From contig NBMI01000185.1 in assembly GCA_002085445.1 (NCBI GenBank), positions 1 to 35,230 of the forward strand: DNA of 35,230 nt, written 5' to 3'. Made by a program: the position numbers and the translations under genes. The DNA is from Candidatus Parabeggiatoa sp. nov. 2. Lineage in GTDB: Bacteria; Pseudomonadota; Gammaproteobacteria; Beggiatoales; Beggiatoaceae. How positions within the stretch are numbered: the stretch's first letter is position 1; every line of letters begins with the position of its first letter. Of this stretch, positions 32,353 to 35,230 are shown in pieces. The notes under the pieces were generated by a model, which worked only from the letters and a program-made list of their open reading frames with translations, was not told the DNA's origin and ran no database searches.

Positions 32353-32429
32353 TTTAGCTTGGACTTAAGTTGGTACTAACTCAAGTTGAGACTGCTATCT
32401 AATTTGTGATCAAATGTGATCACGGCTTA

Positions 32430-32539
32430 GTTCACGATTCAACCAAGCTGGTTGCTTTTGGAAGTACTTCCAAAAACAGAGCCGTCTTGTCCCCGTGCGT
32501 ATAAGTTCCCGGCTAGCCTCCGGTACTTAAATCAACTCG
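32430..32539 (-). ncRNA. Possible TnpB guide RNA scaffold / element right end
   Basis: Downstream of the tnpB stop on the minus strand lie GTACCGGAGGCTAGCCGGG and ACGCACGGGG, then palindromes TTTGGAAGTACTTCCAAA and CAACCAGCTTGGTTG. TnpB guide RNAs arise from the 3' end of tnpB and the element's right end, so this region is the expected place. The element is broken and the fold was not computed, so this is a positional guess. Confidence 0.25.
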
Positions 32540-33538
32540 TTAATATGCGAGAACACGAATGCCTTCTCGTTCAATATTTATGGCCGCGTTCAAATCACGA
32601 CAAATGGAAAAACCACATTCATCACAATGATAAAAAGAGTCGCTTTGTATTCAAGTTGCCGCTTAAACTCATAAAAACCCATGTCGCTTATGGCTAAAGC
32701 CAACTTGTGGTTTTTCATCATTCCCTTCACATTCAGGTCCTCAAGGCAAATAACCTTGAAGTCTTGACAAAGGTGATGAGTCAGCTTATGCAAACCATCT
32801 TGGCGAATACAACGTATGCGATAATGAAGTCGTGTGATCTTCATTTTTTGCCGATTGTAACGCTTTGATCCTTTAGTACATTTGGCTAAATGTCGTTGTA
32901 GTCGTGCCAGACGACGGCTAAGCTTCTTTAAAGGCTTTCTACCTGCCACGGTTTCACCGTTTGATAGGGTGGCTAATTTCTTAATGCCCAAATCAACCCC
33001 AACAACCAAAGCTTGGTTCTTGCTCTTTTTGACTGGTGTTGTTTCCATTTGAACACTAATACTGATAAACCATTTATTTGCTATACGGGAAACGGTTAGC
33101 GATCAGAATCTTTCCAGAAAATCGGAGCGATTCTGTTAATTTAACCCAACCTAACTTAGGAATTCTGACTTGATTTCCCGAAAGTTTAAATTGATCATTA
33201 GAAAGATAGAATGAGTCGAAGGTACCTTTCTTTTTAAAACATGGGTATCCACCAATATGCCTAAAAAAACGTTTAAAAGCTGCACATAAATCACTAAACG
33301 CTTGTTCCGCCGCACATTTGGTGACATTAAATACCCAGGGGAAGTCAACCTGCTTGATTGCATTAAAAGCCGTTCTGACAGTTCTTGCAGTTGGCTTTAA
33401 ACCTGCAGAATATTGTCGTTTCCATTCCGCCAAACCCCAATTGTAAGCAAATCTTGAAGTTCCACAAGCTTGCCTAAAATACTGTTGTTGCTTAACGGTT
33501 GGAGCCTTGAGCTGTATTTTGTGACTTAATATAAACAT
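32540..33538 (-). pseudogene. tnpB: TnpB, twice frameshifted with an internal deletion
   Basis: TnpB is the RNA-guided nuclease of IS605/IS607 elements. Part one (33074-33538) has the usual N-terminus (MFILSHKIQLKAPTVKQQQY, CGTSRFAYNWGLAEWKRQYS) and stops early. One extra base near 33090 puts SRIANKWFISISVQ in another frame, which leads into part two (32590-33048) with RuvC-I VGVDLGIKKLA and RuvC-II VICLEDLNVKGM. After EYKATL the frame is lost again. A third frame gives CDECGFSICRDLNAAINI, the second half of the zinc finger and RuvC-III aspartate, ending at 32540. About 35-50 residues, including the first CxxC pair, are missing. The gene is inactive as read. Confidence 0.9.
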
Positions 33539-33539
33539 C

Positions 33540-33817
33540 TTTAATTAGCTTTTTATAAGAACGTAGACCAGAAGTCGTGCTGAAAATACAGGCCAATAAT
33601 GGATAATAGATATTGAACTCATTCCTGTTCTGGTGACATCGAAGCCATATTCCTTTATTTTTTATTCCTAAATATTCAATGTATTTTACATGGGTGTAGT
33701 ATATTCGACCCATTGAAGTTCGGTTGGCTTTTAGAACACCTTCCCTATCCCAACGTTGGAGTGTCTTTACTGAACAAGCTATTAACTCGGAAATTTTTGC
33801 GGTTTATATGTACTCAT
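33540..33817 (-). pseudogene. tnpA: IS607-type TnpA remnant (MerR-like HTH of a serine recombinase)
   Basis: From ATG 33815-33817 (MSTYKPQKF) the frame breaks at about 33790 by one missing base. The next frame gives ELIACSVKTLQRWDREGVLK and ANRTSMGRIYYTHVKYIEYL, the MerR-like DNA-binding domain that starts IS607 serine recombinases. After GIKNK the sequence no longer resembles the catalytic domain. It directly precedes tnpB on the same strand, the IS607 order, which identifies the element type better than TnpB alone. Confidence 0.8.
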
Positions 33818-33872
33818 CATAGACACATGATAGGCACTCTGAGTACAAAATCAACCCCTATCAATCAACTCC

Positions 33873-33992
33873 TTTTTGACGGCGAGGGCGTTTTAGAAAT
33901 GCCACAACAACCGTGTTACAGAGATTCTATTTAAATGCGACAAAAATGGACGTGTTTTGTAGTTGGGCCTCTATTATGATAGCTGCCCACTT
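33873..33992 (+). repeat. Dispersed GGACGTGTTTTGT element, copy 3
   Basis: Includes the leader TTTTGACGGCGAGGGCGTTT, then GCCACAACAACCGTGTTACA, GGACGTGTTTTGTAG and CTATTATGATAGCTGCCCAC. Confidence 0.75.
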
Positions 33993-34059
33993 TTTGATGA
34001 CGAGATAGTTCTAGCAATCGCTTGCACTTAAGTCGGTACTAACTCAAACTTCTTTTTCA

Positions 34060-34197
34060 TTTTGACGGCGAGGGCGTTTTTTCCATGCCACAAATGTGTT
34101 ACATAGATTCTGTTTAAACGCGACAAAAATGGACGTGTTTTGTACTTCTGCCTATATTATGATGCTCGTCCACTCTTTGAGGACTTGAAGGAGTCCA
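34060..34197 (+). repeat. Dispersed GGACGTGTTTTGT element, copy 4
   Basis: Leader TTTTGACGGCGAGGGCGTTT, core TGGACG-17 bp-TATATT and tail TTTGAGGACTTGAAGGAGTC. It ends about 80 bp before the sugar transferase start, so its promoter-like core could drive that gene. Confidence 0.75.
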
Positions 34198-34274
34198 ACT
34201 TACCACCTATCAGTTTATCAAAAATAGTACAACGTCTCGTAAGTTGTACTTTCAGTCTAGTTGGAGACTCACTT

Positions 34275-34946
34275 ATGCTAAGTTATTCTTTTTTTGTACC
34301 GAGTTGTTTCTTTTACCCTCGACGCTCGATAGTATCTTATGACTGTTCTTTGCGGAAACGCCTCCTCGATATCGTCGTTTCCGCGCTATTGCTTGTGCTG
34401 TTAAGTCCATTTTTACTAATTATTATGTTGTTGATTTACCGAGACTCGCCCGGCACCGTCCTTTTTTCTCAACAACGGGTGGGCAAACAAGGTAAGTTGT
34501 TTACTATGTGGAAGTTTCGCTCGATGTGTCTTGATGCTGAGAAGCACAAGGCCGACTTAATGAAAAACAATGAGAGCCAAAAGGACGTGTTCAGGTTTAA
34601 GATGAAACATGATCCGCGTGTTACCCGTTTTGGTCAATTTATTCGCAAGTATTCCATAGACGAACTCCCACAACTCTGGAATGTGTTGATTGGCGATATG
34701 TCATTGGTAGGCCCTCGCCCGGCCTTGCCTGATGAGCTGGCCCAATATACGCCCTATGAACGTCATCGTTTAGATGTCACACAAGGCATCACTTGCCTTT
34801 GGCAAATTTCCGGGCGCTCCGATCTTGAGTTTCCAGAGCAGGTTGAATTGGATTTACGTTACATCAAAACTCTGTCGTTTTTCAATGATATTTTGATATT
34901 GCTAAGAACCCTGCCGGCTGTGTTAACCGGGCGGGGAGCAAAATAG
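34275..34946 (+). CDS. Undecaprenyl-phosphate sugar-1-phosphate transferase (WcaJ-like)
   Basis: A 223-residue bacterial sugar transferase (Pfam02397 type), the initiating enzyme of exopolysaccharide or O-antigen synthesis that moves a sugar-1-phosphate onto undecaprenyl phosphate at the inner membrane. One N-terminal hydrophobic segment (about 32-54, VVSALLLVLLSPFLLIIMLL) precedes the catalytic core: SPGTVLFSQQRVGKQGKLF, MWKFRSMCLDAE, the DELPQLWNVLIGDMSLVGPR block and ITCLWQISGRSDLEF. The open frame extends upstream to 34140 through the dispersed repeat, but ATG 34275 has GGAGA eight bases upstream and fits the short family form. It lacks the long N-terminal membrane domain of WcaJ. No partner genes are in the window; the stop is followed by repeat sequence. 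Confidence 0.92.
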   Translation: MLSYSFFVPSCFFYPRRSIVSYDCSLRKRLLDIVVSALLLVLLSPFLLIIMLLIYRDSPGTVLFSQQRVGKQGKLFTMWKFRSMCLDAEKHKADLMKNNESQKDVFRFKMKHDPRVTRFGQFIRKYSIDELPQLWNVLIGDMSLVGPRPALPDELAQYTPYERHRLDVTQGITCLWQISGRSDLEFPEQVELDLRYIKTLSFFNDILILLRTLPAVLTGRGAK

Positions 34947-35090
34947 AGAAACCTCCGAGGTTTTATAGGTATTCAGATAAATAGTTAAGAATTTCAAAAC
35001 TTAAAGCCAACACTAAAAGCTCAAGTCCCCTAAAGGGGACTCAATAATTATCTGAACAACTATAACACCTCAATAATTAAAGGGATAGCT

Positions 35091-35165
35091 ATGCAGTCTA
35101 AATTCTTTTTAGTAGTCATTGTTAGCCTGCTCCTAAAAACCTACTCAAAGTTGGCCATTAGGTGA
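35091..35165 (+). other. Possible small ORF or truncated signal peptide
   Basis: ATG after AAAGGGATAGCT opens 24 codons (MQSKFFLVVIVSLLLKTYSK and four more) that resemble a signal peptide and then stop. It may be the start of a broken exported-protein gene continuing off the window. A fragment of the MITE end at 18976 (AAGTCCCCTAAAGGGGACT) lies upstream at about 35023. Confidence 0.25.
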
Positions 35166-35230
35166 TTCGCTCTCCTCCCATGCCTGATTACTCAGTTTGT
35201 AACTGGAGTCCTGGTTGGTCCGTCCCAACC

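Noticed and set aside
33713..33934. 73-residue plus-strand ORF opposite tnpA
   Set aside because: The opposite strand encodes the recognisable IS607 HTH across the same bases.

Overview
The window looks like chromosomal DNA of a large sulfur bacterium of the Beggiatoaceae (Beggiatoa/Thioploca/Thiomargarita group, Gammaproteobacteria). The gene order is gammaproteobacterial (trpF-trpB-trpA, rnfE-nth, ftsY-ftsE-ftsX), and the proteins look gammaproteobacterial (EpmA, TsaB, DUF945/YdgA). Intergenic DNA is packed with heptanucleotide repeats of the TAACTGA type, which have been described as abundant in marine Beggiatoaceae. The placement rests on gene content and repeats, not on a marker gene. 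I found no rRNA, tRNA or CRISPR array.

Layout from left to right. 1-1950: a decaying phage/plasmid-type primase-helicase gene (minus strand, runs off the left edge) and a truncated copy of its 5' end. 2079-3120: tandem repeats, a segmental duplication and an AAGAG microsatellite. 3358-6020: a trpF-trpB in-frame fusion and trpA. 6071-7058: two oppositely oriented arrays of a 30-bp repeat around a MITE-like element. 7163-8548: a YdgA-like protein. 8967-13233: a class GN (proteobacterial dedicated) sortase with an unlisted 45-residue membrane peptide, facing a response regulator and a frameshifted histidine kinase. 13485-15730: rnfE and nth. 15793-16372: a long array of a second repeat family. 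16378-18958: a HAD-EpmA fusion and tsaB. 19427-23463: an envelope cluster of two secreted SH3b-repeat proteins, an L,D-transpeptidase and an unknown secreted protein. 23887-28193: an HTH-ATPase and a large membrane-anchored ATPase with related ATPase cores, which look like a functional pair. 28629-31839: ftsX, ftsE and ftsY. 32400-33817: a degenerate IS607-type element (tnpA and tnpB both broken). 34275-34946: an undecaprenyl-phosphate sugar transferase.

Two themes run through the window. First, repeats shape genes. The stop codons or last residues of the response regulator, histidine kinase, rnfE, epmA, ftsX and ftsY lie inside repeats, and rnfE, tsaB and ftsE start directly behind heptamer tracts. 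FtsX has its last 19 residues supplied by a 197-bp repeat that is also inserted between ftsE and ftsX. Second, genes are fused or broken. There are two in-frame fusions (TrpF-TrpB, HAD-EpmA), each keeping a ribosome binding site and ATG at the junction, and at least four disrupted genes (primase, histidine kinase, tnpA, tnpB). Because several disruptions are single indels, draft or single-cell assembly error must be excluded before biology is inferred.

The best candidates for something undescribed are the HTH-ATPase/membrane-ATPase pair, the orphan sortase with its 45-residue peptide, and the SH3b proteins with one cysteine per repeat next to an L,D-transpeptidase.
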